A DNA stretch of 64,000 nt from Nocardia terrae (GTDB lineage Bacteria > Actinomycetota > Actinomycetes > Mycobacteriales > Mycobacteriaceae). This document shows positions 7,679 through 16,448 of the stretch, in pieces (position 1 is the first letter of the stretch; each line of letters begins with the position of its first letter). Location of the stretch: assembly GCF_009760405.1 (NCBI RefSeq), contig NZ_WRPP01000012.1:1-64000 (forward strand). Reading direction: 5' to 3'. The translations under genes were made by a program, and so were the position numbers. The notes below the pieces were generated by a model. That model saw nothing but the letters and a program-made list of their open reading frames with translations, ran no database searches and was not told the origin of the DNA.

Positions 7679-8863
7679 TCAGGCGGTCGCGCGGGTCGCG
7701 CGGCCACCGGTCGACAGCTGGGCCTGCATGGTCATGTGCTTGCTCAGCTTGAAGGTGGGGACCGGGCTGCCGCTCACCATGGCCTTGTACGCGCAGGCCG
7801 CCTTTCCCTTCAGGTACCAGCGGTTCGGGGTGTCGTCGGCATTGGTGAACTGGATGACGGCGTCGCGGCGGCCCAGGCTGACCGGCTGGTGGAAATAGCC
7901 GATCCGGAAGGGCTTCACCGTCTTTCCGCGCAGTTGCTTCGCCAGCGCATCCGCGGCGTACGCGGCGCTGGCCATCCCGGTCTGGCAGGTGCCGTGGACC
8001 TGCCCCCACGCCATGTGGATCGCGGCGGCGTCGCCGATGGCGCGGATCTCGGGGTGGGTGACCGAGCGCAGGGTCGGGTCGGTGACGATGAGTCCGCGCT
8101 CGTCCACGCCGATTCCGGCCTGCGCGGCCAGCGGCGCGACCTTCACTCCGGTGGTCCACAGGGTCAGATCCGAGGCGACGATTTCGCCGGTGTCCAGGCG
8201 CACCGCGTCGGGCAGCACCTTGGTGACCTTGACGCCGACCTTGCGGACGATGCGCAGCCGGTCGAGGGCGCGCTCGAGGTGGGCGCGGGCCTTGTCGCCC
8301 ATCATGTGTCCGGGCTGCTCGGCGCTGATCAGGGTGACGGTCAGGTCCGGGTGCTCTTCGGCGATCTCGGTGGCGGCCTCGATGCCGGTCAGGCCGCCGC
8401 CGACCACGGCGACAGTGCCCGCGGCCGTGGCGATCTCGGTGAGCCGCCGCGAGAAGCGACGGGCCTGGCGGGGATCGTTGAGGGTCCAGGCGTGCTGGTC
8501 GGCCCCGGGGACGCGGGTGGTGTCGGTGGCGCTGCCGAGCGCGTAGATCAGGTTGTCGTAGGCCAGTTCGGTGGCATCGTCGAGGGTGACCGTGCGGGCC
8601 TCGGTGTCGATGGCGACGGCGGCGGCCCGGTGGAAGACGATGCCCGAGCCGTCGAGGATGGCGGGGATGCGGTAGTCGGCCAGTTCCTGTCCGGCGGCGA
8701 TCTGGTGCATGCGCAGCCGCTCGGTGAAGCGCTCCGAGGGGTTCACCAAGGTGATCTTCACGTCCATTGTGCGGGTGCGGTGGGCGAGCCGGATCGCGGC
8801 CAACATGCCGGTGTAGCCCGCTCCGAGGACGACGATCCGCTGGGTGGTGGTGTTGGCGTTCAT
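7679..8863 (-). CDS. FAD-dependent NAD(P)H oxidoreductase (NDH-2-like), ECF41 partner
   Basis: A 394-aa pyridine nucleotide-disulphide oxidoreductase-type flavoprotein. The N-terminal Rossmann motif GAGYTG (14-19) binds FAD, VVGGGLTGIEAA near residue 155 binds NAD(P)H, and AIGDAAAI near 295 is the second FAD motif. No redox-active CxxC is seen, which fits a type II NADH dehydrogenase-like enzyme. It is the first gene of a two-gene unit with the ECF41 sigma factor and is probably its main target. Confidence 0.88.
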   Translation of the reverse strand: MNANTTTQRIVVLGAGYTGMLAAIRLAHRTRTMDVKITLVNPSERFTERLRMHQIAAGQELADYRIPAILDGSGIVFHRAAAVAIDTEARTVTLDDATELAYDNLIYALGSATDTTRVPGADQHAWTLNDPRQARRFSRRLTEIATAAGTVAVVGGGLTGIEAATEIAEEHPDLTVTLISAEQPGHMMGDKARAHLERALDRLRIVRKVGVKVTKVLPDAVRLDTGEIVASDLTLWTTGVKVAPLAAQAGIGVDERGLIVTDPTLRSVTHPEIRAIGDAAAIHMAWGQVHGTCQTGMASAAYAADALAKQLRGKTVKPFRIGYFHQPVSLGRRDAVIQFTNADDTPNRWYLKGKAACAYKAMVSGSPVPTFKLSKHMTMQAQLSTGGRATRATA

Positions 8864-8903
8864 CTTTGGCTCCGAAGGGTGGTTCCTGCTGGGTCGGGCA
8901 TGA

Positions 8904-8930
8904 GACAGGACAGCCCCGCGGAACGTGACA
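8904..8930 (-). promoter_or_regulatory. ECF41-type promoter
   Basis: The minus strand reads TGTCACG, a 16-nt gap, then TGTC. The published ECF41 consensus is TGTCACA-N16-CGTC, so the spacing is exact and two bases differ. It ends 40 bases above the start codon of the oxidoreductase gene, supporting autoregulation of the operon. Confidence 0.65.
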
Positions 8931-9038
8931 ACTCGTCATTGTGAACTGGGTCACAGCGGAACATTCGAGCCCGGCTAGCGGTTGGCATCACCGTGGCCGG
9001 GCCCCCGGCCTGCGCAAACAGCGTCGGAGTGAGGTGTG

Positions 9039-9758
9039 ATGGCCGTACAGGTCGAGATCTGGACCGATATCAACTGCCCGTTCTGCTATCTGGGCAAGCG
9101 GCGATTCGAGGAGGCGTTGGCGGAGTTCCCGCATCGCGACGACGTCACGGTGGTGCACAAGTCCTTCGAGCTGGACCCGACGCTGCCGCACGGGCACAGC
9201 GACGCGGTGGTGCCGCACATCGCGGAGAAGTACGGGATCAGCGAGGCGCAGGCCGCGGCCAATGAGCGCGGGATCGGGGCGCAGGCCGAGGCGATGGGGC
9301 TGACCTATCTGACCGAGGGCCGCGACTTCGGCAACAGCTTCGACATGCACCGGCTGCTGCACTTCGCACTCGAGCAGGGCCGCCAGGAGCAGTTGCTGGA
9401 TGCGTTGTACGCGGCCAACTTCGCGGACGAGCGGGCGCTCTTCGGCGATACGGACCGGTTGGTGCAGGTGGCGGTGTCGGCCGGATTCGACGAGACGGCC
9501 GTGCGCGCGGTGCTCGACGATCCGAACGCCTACGCCGACGCGGTGCGCGCCGACGAGGCCGAGGCCGCGCGGCTCGGCGCGCGCGGCGTGCCGTTCTTCG
9601 TGCTCGACCGCAAGTACGGAGTGTCGGGCGCGCAACCGCCGGAGGTGTTCGCGCAGGCCCTGTCGCAGGCGTGGAGCGATCATGCGCCGCAGCTGGATAT
9701 CGTCGCGGACGGCGACACCTGCGGGCCGGACGGATGCGAACTGCCCCAGCGGAACTGA
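9039..9758 (+). CDS. DsbA-family oxidoreductase (FrnE-like)
   Basis: A 239-aa thioredoxin-fold protein of the DsbA/FrnE class. The active-site CPFC lies at residues 13-16 and the cis-Pro loop is RGVPFFVLD. A helical insertion separates the two halves of the fold. No signal peptide is present, so it acts in the cytoplasm, like FrnE isomerases. A further CGPDGC pair lies near the C-terminus. ATG at 9039 follows GGAGTGAGG; an adjacent GTG at 9036 is possible. Divergent from the ECF41 operon. Confidence 0.9.
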   Translation: MAVQVEIWTDINCPFCYLGKRRFEEALAEFPHRDDVTVVHKSFELDPTLPHGHSDAVVPHIAEKYGISEAQAAANERGIGAQAEAMGLTYLTEGRDFGNSFDMHRLLHFALEQGRQEQLLDALYAANFADERALFGDTDRLVQVAVSAGFDETAVRAVLDDPNAYADAVRADEAEAARLGARGVPFFVLDRKYGVSGAQPPEVFAQALSQAWSDHAPQLDIVADGDTCGPDGCELPQRN

Positions 9759-9774
9759 CCAACCGCCCCGGGCG

Positions 9775-10989
9775 CTACGACCTCCGACGACGACGAACCA
9801 GTAGACGCCCGGCCGGTGACGCCTCGGGAATCACGTACGAGCTGTCCTCACCGGTCCGGATGGAGATCACGTCGTCGGCGATGACGAAGCCGTACGCGAC
9901 CACGATCAGCACCACCAGCTGTCCCCATGCCACCCAGACGATTCCGACGGGGGTGGTGGCGAACACGCAGACCGCGGCGATGAGCCGCCACCACGGGCGG
10001 GGCAGGCCCAGCACCAGCCGGAACGTGCACTGGCCCAGCAGAAACAGGGCCACACCGCCCGAAAGCGCCAGGGCCGCGGCCGTGCTCGCGGGCCGGTTGC
10101 CGTGCGCGATGGTCATGGCGATACCGGCCGCGGTCAGAATGATGCCCAGCAGCACCACGAACAGCGAATACCCGTAGGCCAGCACGGCGGGCCGGGGTCG
10201 CAGCGCCGCGGGAATGGCGGCCAGCGCCTGTTCGCCACGTTCGTCGTCGAAGCCGAAGTAGGCCCACCACAGCACGTATCCGAGCGTGAGGCCCAGGGCG
10301 ACGCTGGCGATCAGGCCGACGGTGAGGTCCTGACCGCCCAGATTCGCGCCGATCGCCACCACGGATTCACCCAGCGCGATGATGACGACCAGGCCGTGGC
10401 GTTCACAGAAATGGCTGGGGCGCACCGTGAATCCCTCGATGCGGTGCAGGTAGGGGGTGATGATCTGCACCACGATCGCGAGCCCCCACAGGATGGACCG
10501 CGCCGAGCCGTGGGCGATGCCACCGGCCAGCACCAGCCCCGCGGACAGGGTGTTCAGCGGTCCGAGCCGCAGCATGGCCGAGCTGGCCCCGGCACCGCCC
10601 GCTTTCGCGAACATGAGGGTGTGCACGGCGCTCACCACGATGTAGCCGATGCCGAAGACCAGTCCGGTGCCGTGGAAGGCGTCCGGAATCGCGATGGCGA
10701 TCACGAAGAACCCGAACATGCCCACCAGCAGGAACGTTCGCCGCGAGGAGCTGTTCGGCGCGACCTCGTTGGTGAGGAAGACGTACCCGCTGTACATCCA
10801 CCAGATGATGGCGAACATCAACGCCACCTCCCCCACCTCCCGCCAGCCCGGGTGATGGGTGAACACGTGGGTCAGCTGCGTGATGGTGAAGACGAACACG
10901 AGGTCGAAGAACAGTTCCAGGGTCGAGGCCCGGACCTGTCCGCCCTCCGCCTCGAGCTCCACCGCCGACCCGGACATATCGCTGCTCAC
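9775..10989 (-). CDS. LtrA family membrane protein
   Basis: A 404-aa protein with about ten to twelve hydrophobic segments and the opening ASTLELFFDLVFVFTITQLTH, a hallmark of the low temperature requirement A family. The conserved ERHGLVVIIALGESVVAIG stretch is also present. LtrA proteins are membrane proteins of uncertain role. The start is uncertain: GTG 10989 and ATG 10977 are both possible, and neither has a clear ribosome site. Convergent with the DsbA-like gene (16-nt gap). Confidence 0.85.
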   Translation of the reverse strand: MSSDMSGSAVELEAEGGQVRASTLELFFDLVFVFTITQLTHVFTHHPGWREVGEVALMFAIIWWMYSGYVFLTNEVAPNSSSRRTFLLVGMFGFFVIAIAIPDAFHGTGLVFGIGYIVVSAVHTLMFAKAGGAGASSAMLRLGPLNTLSAGLVLAGGIAHGSARSILWGLAIVVQIITPYLHRIEGFTVRPSHFCERHGLVVIIALGESVVAIGANLGGQDLTVGLIASVALGLTLGYVLWWAYFGFDDERGEQALAAIPAALRPRPAVLAYGYSLFVVLLGIILTAAGIAMTIAHGNRPASTAAALALSGGVALFLLGQCTFRLVLGLPRPWWRLIAAVCVFATTPVGIVWVAWGQLVVLIVVAYGFVIADDVISIRTGEDSSYVIPEASPAGRLLVRRRRRS

Positions 10990-11248
10990 GCGCAAAGCGT
11001 AGAGCCACCGACTGTCGGCCGGACCACCCGCCGCGCGGATCTCCCACCCCGTGCCCGTTCGGACTTCGGCCGAGGGCCGCCGTCCGACCACCCGCTGTGG
11101 CGGAGCGATTCCGAAACCGCCGAGATCCGGCCCCTACCGAGTCGGCGACGCGACCGCGACCCGGCCGCGTGCGAGTGCCCGCGGTGACAAATCTGTGACG
11201 GGTGGCGCGGAAATGGCTTGGACCAGGTGGTTCGGGCCGGTCGCGGCC

Positions 11249-11254
11249 TAGGGT
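11249..11254 (+). promoter_or_regulatory. -10 box for a leaderless response-regulator mRNA
   Basis: TAGGGT ends 6 nt before the ATG at 11261, so transcription would start at or next to the start codon. No clear -35 box is visible. Confidence 0.5.
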
Positions 11255-11260
11255 GGGTTG

Positions 11261-11959
11261 ATGCGGGTTCTCGTGGCTGATGATGACGCGGTCGTTCGTG
11301 AAGTGGTGCGGCGGTACCTGGAGCGGGATGGGCTCGAGGTGGTGGAGGCGGCGGACGGGCCTTCGACGGCCGCGCTGCTGGAGAAGAACGAGATCGATCT
11401 GGCGGTGCTGGATGTGATGATGCCGGCGCCGGACGGGATCGAGTTGACGCGGGCGGTGCGGGCGGGGGCGCATCCGGAGACGCCGATCATCCTGTTGACG
11501 GCGCTCGGCGAGGAGGACGATCGGGTGATCGGATTGCAGGCCGGGGCCGATGACTACGTGACCAAGCCGTTCAGTCCGCGGGAGCTGGCGTTGCGGGTGG
11601 CGTCGGTGCTGCGGCGGGCACATCCGCAGCCGGTGGTCGAGGAAGTGCTACGTGGGGACGGGGTGGAGTTGAACCGTGCGGCGCGGACCGTGCTGGCCGG
11701 CGGAATGCCGGTCGAACTGACCGCGCGGGAATTCGATCTACTCGCATTCCTGCTGGCGAATCCGCACCGCGTGTTCAGCCGCCAGGAGCTGCTGGCCGAG
11801 GTGTGGGGCTGGAATTTCGGCGATCTGTCGACGGTGACCGTGCATGTGAAGCGGTTGCGCGCCAAGCTGGGTGCCGCGCATCGGATCGAGACGGTGTGGG
11901 GACGCGGTTACGCCTGGGACCGCGCGGACGCTGCGGAGGAGGTGGCCGGTGCCGACTGA
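11261..11959 (+). CDS. OmpR/PhoB-type response regulator
   Basis: A 232-aa two-component response regulator: receiver domain (1-120) with acidic pocket D7-D9, phosphoacceptor D51 in LDVMMP and K101 in KPF, then a winged-helix DNA-binding domain (about 130-225; LTAREFDLLAFLLANPHRVFS). It overlaps the start of the histidine kinase gene by 11 nt, so the two are translated together. The signal is unknown. Confidence 0.95.
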   Translation: MRVLVADDDAVVREVVRRYLERDGLEVVEAADGPSTAALLEKNEIDLAVLDVMMPAPDGIELTRAVRAGAHPETPIILLTALGEEDDRVIGLQAGADDYVTKPFSPRELALRVASVLRRAHPQPVVEEVLRGDGVELNRAARTVLAGGMPVELTAREFDLLAFLLANPHRVFSRQELLAEVWGWNFGDLSTVTVHVKRLRAKLGAAHRIETVWGRGYAWDRADAAEEVAGAD

Positions 11960-12983
11960 TACGCCCGGACTGATCGGGTACGCGCTGGCGAGCACGCTGC
12001 CGGTGGTGGTGGTCGGCGCGCTACTGCTGCGGTACACCCGCAATCGCGCGATCACCACGAGTCTGGCCGTGCTGGTGCTGATTCCGACGCTGGCCACCCT
12101 GTGCGGGGTGGTAGCGGTCAGCGGTCTGATGTTCGGGGCCGAATTCCGGCGCACGGCGGTCGTGCTGGCGGTGGTGACCGCCGTGACCGTGCCCGCGGCC
12201 ATCCTGCTCGGCCGCGCCCAGGCGCGAACCATGGTGTGGGAGCGCGAGATGCTCGAGCAGGAGCGCGCCGCCGAGCAGTCGCGCCGCGAGCTGGTGGCGT
12301 GGGTCAGCCACGATCTGCGCACCCCGCTGGCGGGCATTCGCGCCATGGGCGAGGCGCTGGTCGACGGCGTGGTGGCGCAACCGGACGAGGTGCAGCGGTA
12401 CGCGGAACAGATTGTGCGCGAGACGAATCGGCTCTCCTCGATGGTGGACGATCTGTTCGAGATGTCGAAGATCAACTCGGGGGCGCTGCGGCTGGAACTG
12501 GAACCGGTGGATCTGCGCGAGCTCGTCGACGAGGTGGCGGCCGCCAATCAGCCCACCGCCGACCGGGCCCGGATCACCTTGAGCGCGACCTTGCCCGAGG
12601 ACAAGATCCTGGTGGCGGGCAGCGACCGGGCCCTGGGCCGGGTGCTGACCAATCTGGTCGCCAATGCCATCGCCCACACCCCGCCGGGCGGGCGCATCGA
12701 CATCTCCGCGGGCGCGACGGACGGCCAGGCCTGGACCCGGGTCGACGACACCGGGCCCGGCATCTCCGAAGCCGACCTGCCCCGCATCTTCGAGGTCGCC
12801 TACCGCGGCAGCGCCGCCCGCTCCCCCGGGGCGAACGAACTCGGCAGCAGCAGCGGCATGGGGCTGGCCATCGCGGCGGGTCTGGTGGCCGCGCATCACG
12901 GCGACATCACCGCCCGGAACCGTTCCGAGGGAGCGCGTTTCGAGGTTCGGCTGCCGCTGCTGGAGACTTCCGGCCGGGGGTGA
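11949..12983 (+). CDS. Sensor histidine kinase
   Basis: A 344-aa membrane histidine kinase. Three hydrophobic segments lie within residues 1-88, followed by a HisKA domain with phospho-acceptor H121 in WVSHDLRTPLAG and an HATPase domain with the N-box (NLVANAIAHTPPGG), DTGPGIS and a short G-rich lid. There is no large external sensor domain, so it probably senses within the membrane (inference). GTG start at 11949 after GGAGGAGG. Its 3' end overlaps by 77 nt the convergent membrane protein gene. Confidence 0.92.
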   Translation: MPTDTPGLIGYALASTLPVVVVGALLLRYTRNRAITTSLAVLVLIPTLATLCGVVAVSGLMFGAEFRRTAVVLAVVTAVTVPAAILLGRAQARTMVWEREMLEQERAAEQSRRELVAWVSHDLRTPLAGIRAMGEALVDGVVAQPDEVQRYAEQIVRETNRLSSMVDDLFEMSKINSGALRLELEPVDLRELVDEVAAANQPTADRARITLSATLPEDKILVAGSDRALGRVLTNLVANAIAHTPPGGRIDISAGATDGQAWTRVDDTGPGISEADLPRIFEVAYRGSAARSPGANELGSSSGMGLAIAAGLVAAHHGDITARNRSEGARFEVRLPLLETSGRG

Positions 12984-13365
12984 GCAGCAGGTAGGCGGCC
13001 ACCCCGGCCCAGACCAGGACCACCGAGATCAGCAGGCCCACGGTGTAATTCCGGTTCAGGATGGTGTCGTTGCCGGGCACGGCCCCTTCACGGCCGAGGA
13101 CCGGCAGCGCGACGATGATCAGGGCGAGACTGGTGAACGCGCCGACCGTGTAGGCCGGCCACCAGCGTGCCGGAAGCACCCGGTGACCGAGGAAGCCCAC
13201 CAGGGCGGCCACCGGTCCGAAGACCAGGTTCTCGACCAGGATCACGCCGATGAACCACATGGCCACCGACTTCAGATCGGCGGTGCTCATCTTCAGCAGC
13301 AGTTCGACACCGTAGACGGCCAGGCCGATTCCCAACGCGCCCAGCAGGATCCGAATCGCGGTCAT
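12907..13365 (-). CDS. Four-helix integral membrane protein, last gene of a Mo-oxidoreductase operon
   Basis: A 152-aa protein with about four transmembrane helices (MTAIRILLGALGIGLAVYG, a segment around WFIGVILVENLVFGP, AFTSLALIIVALPVL, and LLISVVLVWAGVAAYLLL). Its ATG overlaps the stop of the molybdopterin oxidoreductase gene (ATGA), implying coupled translation and a shared function, perhaps as membrane partner (inference). The C-terminus is basic. The last 77 nt overlap the histidine kinase 3' end on the other strand. Confidence 0.75.
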   Translation of the reverse strand: MTAIRILLGALGIGLAVYGVELLLKMSTADLKSVAMWFIGVILVENLVFGPVAALVGFLGHRVLPARWWPAYTVGAFTSLALIIVALPVLGREGAVPGNDTILNRNYTVGLLISVVLVWAGVAAYLLLTPGRKSPAAAAEPRNALPRNGSGR

Positions 13366-14885
13366 GACAGTTCCTCGATCGACTTCAGCCATTTGGTCTG
13401 CAGCACGCCCGGGCGGTTCGGCGCGATCAGGCGGCACGGGTAGCCGTGGTCGAGGGCCAGGTCCTCGCCGCCCAGGCGCAGCGCGATGAGCGTGGAGGCA
13501 TCCACCACGTGTGTGTGCGGCAGCACCGAGGAGCCGTAGATGCCGGTCGTCTCCAGCGAGACGAAACGCACGTCCCCGCCGCCGTATTCGCCCACCTGGG
13601 CGAGCAGGTCGCGCAGGCGGACGCCGGACCAGTGGCCGGTGGCGCTCCAGCCCTCGACACAGGCGATGGGCAGGACACTGTCGTACTGCGGCAGTGCTTC
13701 CAGGTCGGCGCGGGAGAAACTTCGTTCCCGGCCACCGACTTTCACCGACAGAGCGTAGTGCGGCGAGCGGGCGGTCTCGGTGACCGCCGCGGCCGCCGCC
13801 GTCCGGTTGATCGGAACACCTTGCGGCCCTTGCCCACTGCGCGGAGCGAGCAGGGAGACCCAGCGCAGGAAGGGAGCGGACTGCCCCGCCACCGCCAACC
13901 CCGCGACGACCGCGCCGAGCCCGGCCGCCGCGAGCACCGCACGACGCGAGACCCCGGCCCGAGGGGCTTCCTCCGGCTCGCTGACTGGCCGCGAAAGCGC
14001 CTGCCGCACAACCGGAAGCTTCACCGCGAGGTGCACGACGACCGCACCGAACGCCACATACGCCATGGCGTGGTGCGTGGTCGTGAAGAAGAACTTCCAC
14101 GGATAGAACTGCGCCGTATTGAACAACCCGGTCACGATCTGGAACAGCACCGCGCCGAGAAGCACCGCCACCGATGCCCGCTCCAACGCCTCCGGAAGCG
14201 CCCGCCGCACCGACGGTTTCGCGAAGAACCGCGGATACACCGACCACAGCTTCACCAGCAGCAGCGGGATCATCATGACACCCACGGTCACGTGGACACC
14301 CTGCGTGACCCGATACAGCCACACCGGATGCGCGGGCCACCAGAACCAGTCCGGCGGATGCTGAATCAGATGGCTGATCAGCCCGGTCACGAACAGGATG
14401 GTGATCCCGACCCCGAGCGCGATGCCGGTCCGCGCGGCAACGGCGGTCGAGCGCGCCGGCGACAGTCGGCCGGAAAGCACCGGCGGGAGCAGCAGGACTG
14501 GACGAACGTCTCCGGGCAGCTCGGCGGACGGCTCTTCCGCCGCTGCGGCCACGGTCCCGCCCACCACTCCGGCCGCCGGCTTCCGCGACGCGCCGACTGA
14601 CGTATCGCCCGTCATTCCTGGGTGATCTTGGCCGGAATCCACTGAGGCAGTCTGGAACCCGGCCGAGCTCGGGCGGAAGTGACGAGAGGCGCTCCGCCCC
14701 GCGAGGGGCTCGGCGATTCCCAGCGAGTCGTCGGCGGCTCCGTTCGAGGCGGCGGCATCCACCGGGAATGTCGCCGCTCCCGCAGGGCCTTTGGCGGCTC
14801 CCCCTGAATCTCGGGCGGCTCCCCCGGCGTCGTGGGAGGGTTGTTCGGACGCGGCGTCCGCGGTTTCGGTGTCGTCGGTGTGCAC
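13362..14885 (-). CDS. Membrane-anchored molybdopterin-dependent oxidoreductase (sulfite-oxidase fold)
   Basis: A 507-aa protein in three parts. Residues 1-130 are low complexity and Ala/Ser/Gly-rich. About 140-330 form a cytochrome-b561-like membrane module with paired histidines in transmembrane helices (LISHLIQHPP, GVHVTVGVMM, TTHHAMAYV) plus a further hydrophobic segment after SRRAVLAAAG. About 350-507 is a sulfite-oxidase-type Mo-cofactor domain with the candidate Mo-ligand Cys in PIACVEGWSATGHWSG. It may pass electrons between haem in the membrane and an external Mo site (inference). GTG start at 14885 with GGAG 6 nt upstream. Confidence 0.85.
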   Translation of the reverse strand: MHTDDTETADAASEQPSHDAGGAARDSGGAAKGPAGAATFPVDAAASNGAADDSLGIAEPLAGRSASRHFRPSSAGFQTASVDSGQDHPGMTGDTSVGASRKPAAGVVGGTVAAAAEEPSAELPGDVRPVLLLPPVLSGRLSPARSTAVAARTGIALGVGITILFVTGLISHLIQHPPDWFWWPAHPVWLYRVTQGVHVTVGVMMIPLLLVKLWSVYPRFFAKPSVRRALPEALERASVAVLLGAVLFQIVTGLFNTAQFYPWKFFFTTTHHAMAYVAFGAVVVHLAVKLPVVRQALSRPVSEPEEAPRAGVSRRAVLAAAGLGAVVAGLAVAGQSAPFLRWVSLLAPRSGQGPQGVPINRTAAAAAVTETARSPHYALSVKVGGRERSFSRADLEALPQYDSVLPIACVEGWSATGHWSGVRLRDLLAQVGEYGGGDVRFVSLETTGIYGSSVLPHTHVVDASTLIALRLGGEDLALDHGYPCRLIAPNRPGVLQTKWLKSIEELS

Positions 14886-14911
14886 CGCGGGCTCCTCTCG
14901 GTCTTCGAATC

Positions 14912-15661
14912 TCAAAGTGGTACAGGTGTTTTCACGGTCACCAGCTCCGTTACCGTGCGGGCGAAGCGGCCGCGGGAGGTGGCGGCGACCGAGATCGCGT
15001 CGGCGTAGGTGTCGACGTCGGTGAGGGTCGGTAGGGCGTGGACGCGGAAGCCGGCGTGGCGCAGGGCGGTTTCGGTGAGTTCGCCGGTGCGGTCGGTGGA
15101 CATGGGGATGTCGGTGAGCAGGTGGGCGGGGCGGGGGTCGCTCAGGCCCAGGGCCCACCAGCCGCCGTCGGCGGCGGGGCCGAGCACGGTGTCGCCGGTG
15201 GCGACCAGGCGGGCGGCCGAGCGGGTGAGCAGGTCGGCGTCGGCCTGCGGGGTGTCCATGCCGATCTGCAGGACCGGGACGCCGAAGTCGGCGGCGTCGA
15301 GGTGGGCGTTGGCGAGGCGTTCGCCGAAGCTGTCGCCGCGCTGCGGGACCACGGTCACGTCGCGCAGGGCCGCGGCCAGTTCGACCGAGCGTTCGGCGCG
15401 GTCGATGTCCCCGGTCCAGGCGACGACGCGATGGCGAATCCCGCTCTCGCGCACCGCGTCCAGGGTGTCGAGCAGGGCGCAGGCGGCCAGATAGGCGGCG
15501 TCGACCGGTGAGAACTGCGGGCTGAGCCGGGTTTTGGCGAAGCCCGGAATGGGCGATTTGGCCATGACCAGCAGGGTGGCGGGCACGGCGTCGGCCGCGC
15601 CGAGCGGGCCGTCGACGCCGGGACGCGGAAACATGATCTCGGTGGGTTCGCCAGTGTTCAT
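14912..15661 (-). CDS. DUF2064 / TIGR04282-type nucleotidyl- or glycosyltransferase
   Basis: A 249-aa GT-A-fold protein. VMAKSPIPGFAKTRLSP near residue 32 and the later GMDTPQ and LGPAADGGWWALGL motifs are typical of DUF2064 (SpsA/CofC-like) proteins. The substrate is not known. Its ATG overlaps the stop of the GT2 gene (ATGA), and it lies 26 nt before the Mo-oxidoreductase gene. GT2-DUF2064-Mo-oxidoreductase clusters occur in other actinobacteria. Confidence 0.82.
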   Translation of the reverse strand: MNTGEPTEIMFPRPGVDGPLGAADAVPATLLVMAKSPIPGFAKTRLSPQFSPVDAAYLAACALLDTLDAVRESGIRHRVVAWTGDIDRAERSVELAAALRDVTVVPQRGDSFGERLANAHLDAADFGVPVLQIGMDTPQADADLLTRSAARLVATGDTVLGPAADGGWWALGLSDPRPAHLLTDIPMSTDRTGELTETALRHAGFRVHALPTLTDVDTYADAISVAATSRGRFARTVTELVTVKTPVPL

Positions 15662-16323
15662 CGCACACTCCAGAAGTCGCGGGCGGCACGCAGGGTGCCC
15701 AGCCAGGAACCGGAGACCTTGGACTCGCCGTGAGTCCGCGGCCGGTAGGTGATGTCACGTTCGAGGACCAGCCAGCCCGCCCGGGCGGCGCCGGTGAGCA
15801 AGGCCAGCGGATAGCCCGATCGGGCGTGCAGGTGGCCCAGGGCCTGCAGCCGGTCGCGCCGGGCCACCCGCATGGCGGCGATATCGTGCACGCGCAGCCC
15901 GTAGTGGCGGCGTAGCCGGAAGGCGAAGGCCCAGTTGCCGATTCGCGCGTGTAGCGGGATCGCGCCGGGCACGGCGGTGCGCCGGCGGCCGACCACCATG
16001 TCCACGCCGGGCCCGAATTCGGCCACCAGGCGCGGTAGCTCGCCGGGATCCAGCGAACCGTCACCGTCGAGCACGGCGACCAGCTCGGTGCGGGCGGCGT
16101 CGACGCCCGCGTGCACGGCGCTGCCGTAGCCGGGGTTCGCCTCGGTCACCACGGTCACCCCGGCCGCGCGCGCCACCTCGGCGGTGCCGTCGGTGGAACC
16201 GTTGTCCACCACGATCACCCGGTAGCCCACGGGAATTGCTGCCAGTACGCCGGGCAAGGCTTCCGCTTCGTCCCGGCACGGGATCACCACCGTGACCCCG
16301 GGTCCGGAGTCCAACTCGGTCAT
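15658..16323 (-). CDS. Family 2 glycosyltransferase
   Basis: A 221-aa GT2 enzyme with the opening VTVVIPCRDEAEALPGVL, the nucleotide-site VDNGSTDGT and the metal-binding DGDGSLDP (the DxD position). No transmembrane helix is seen. First gene of a four-gene coupled operon running to 12907. It is divergent from the membrane protein at 16449; the roughly 125-bp region between them must hold both promoters. Confidence 0.87.
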   Translation of the reverse strand: MTELDSGPGVTVVIPCRDEAEALPGVLAAIPVGYRVIVVDNGSTDGTAEVARAAGVTVVTEANPGYGSAVHAGVDAARTELVAVLDGDGSLDPGELPRLVAEFGPGVDMVVGRRRTAVPGAIPLHARIGNWAFAFRLRRHYGLRVHDIAAMRVARRDRLQALGHLHARSGYPLALLTGAARAGWLVLERDITYRPRTHGESKVSGSWLGTLRAARDFWSVR

Positions 16324-16435
16324 GGCCTCGACCGTACGGCCAACCGGGGCGTTTCGACCCCGGGACACGCATGACGAAAGTATGACAAGACCAGGCAGAA
16401 TGACGATCCGGACAGTTCCGGCGGGTTTCGGGGCC

Positions 16436-16441
16436 TAGGGT
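16436..16441 (+). promoter_or_regulatory. -10 box for a leaderless mRNA
   Basis: TAGGGT ends 7 nt before the ATG at 16449, with no Shine-Dalgarno sequence between, the same arrangement as at 11249. Confidence 0.5.
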
Positions 16442-16448
16442 TTGCCCC

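Noticed and set aside
12101..12994. 297-aa frame inside the histidine kinase gene
   Set aside because: It is an out-of-frame reading of the kinase with Gly/Arg/Ala-rich shadow composition.
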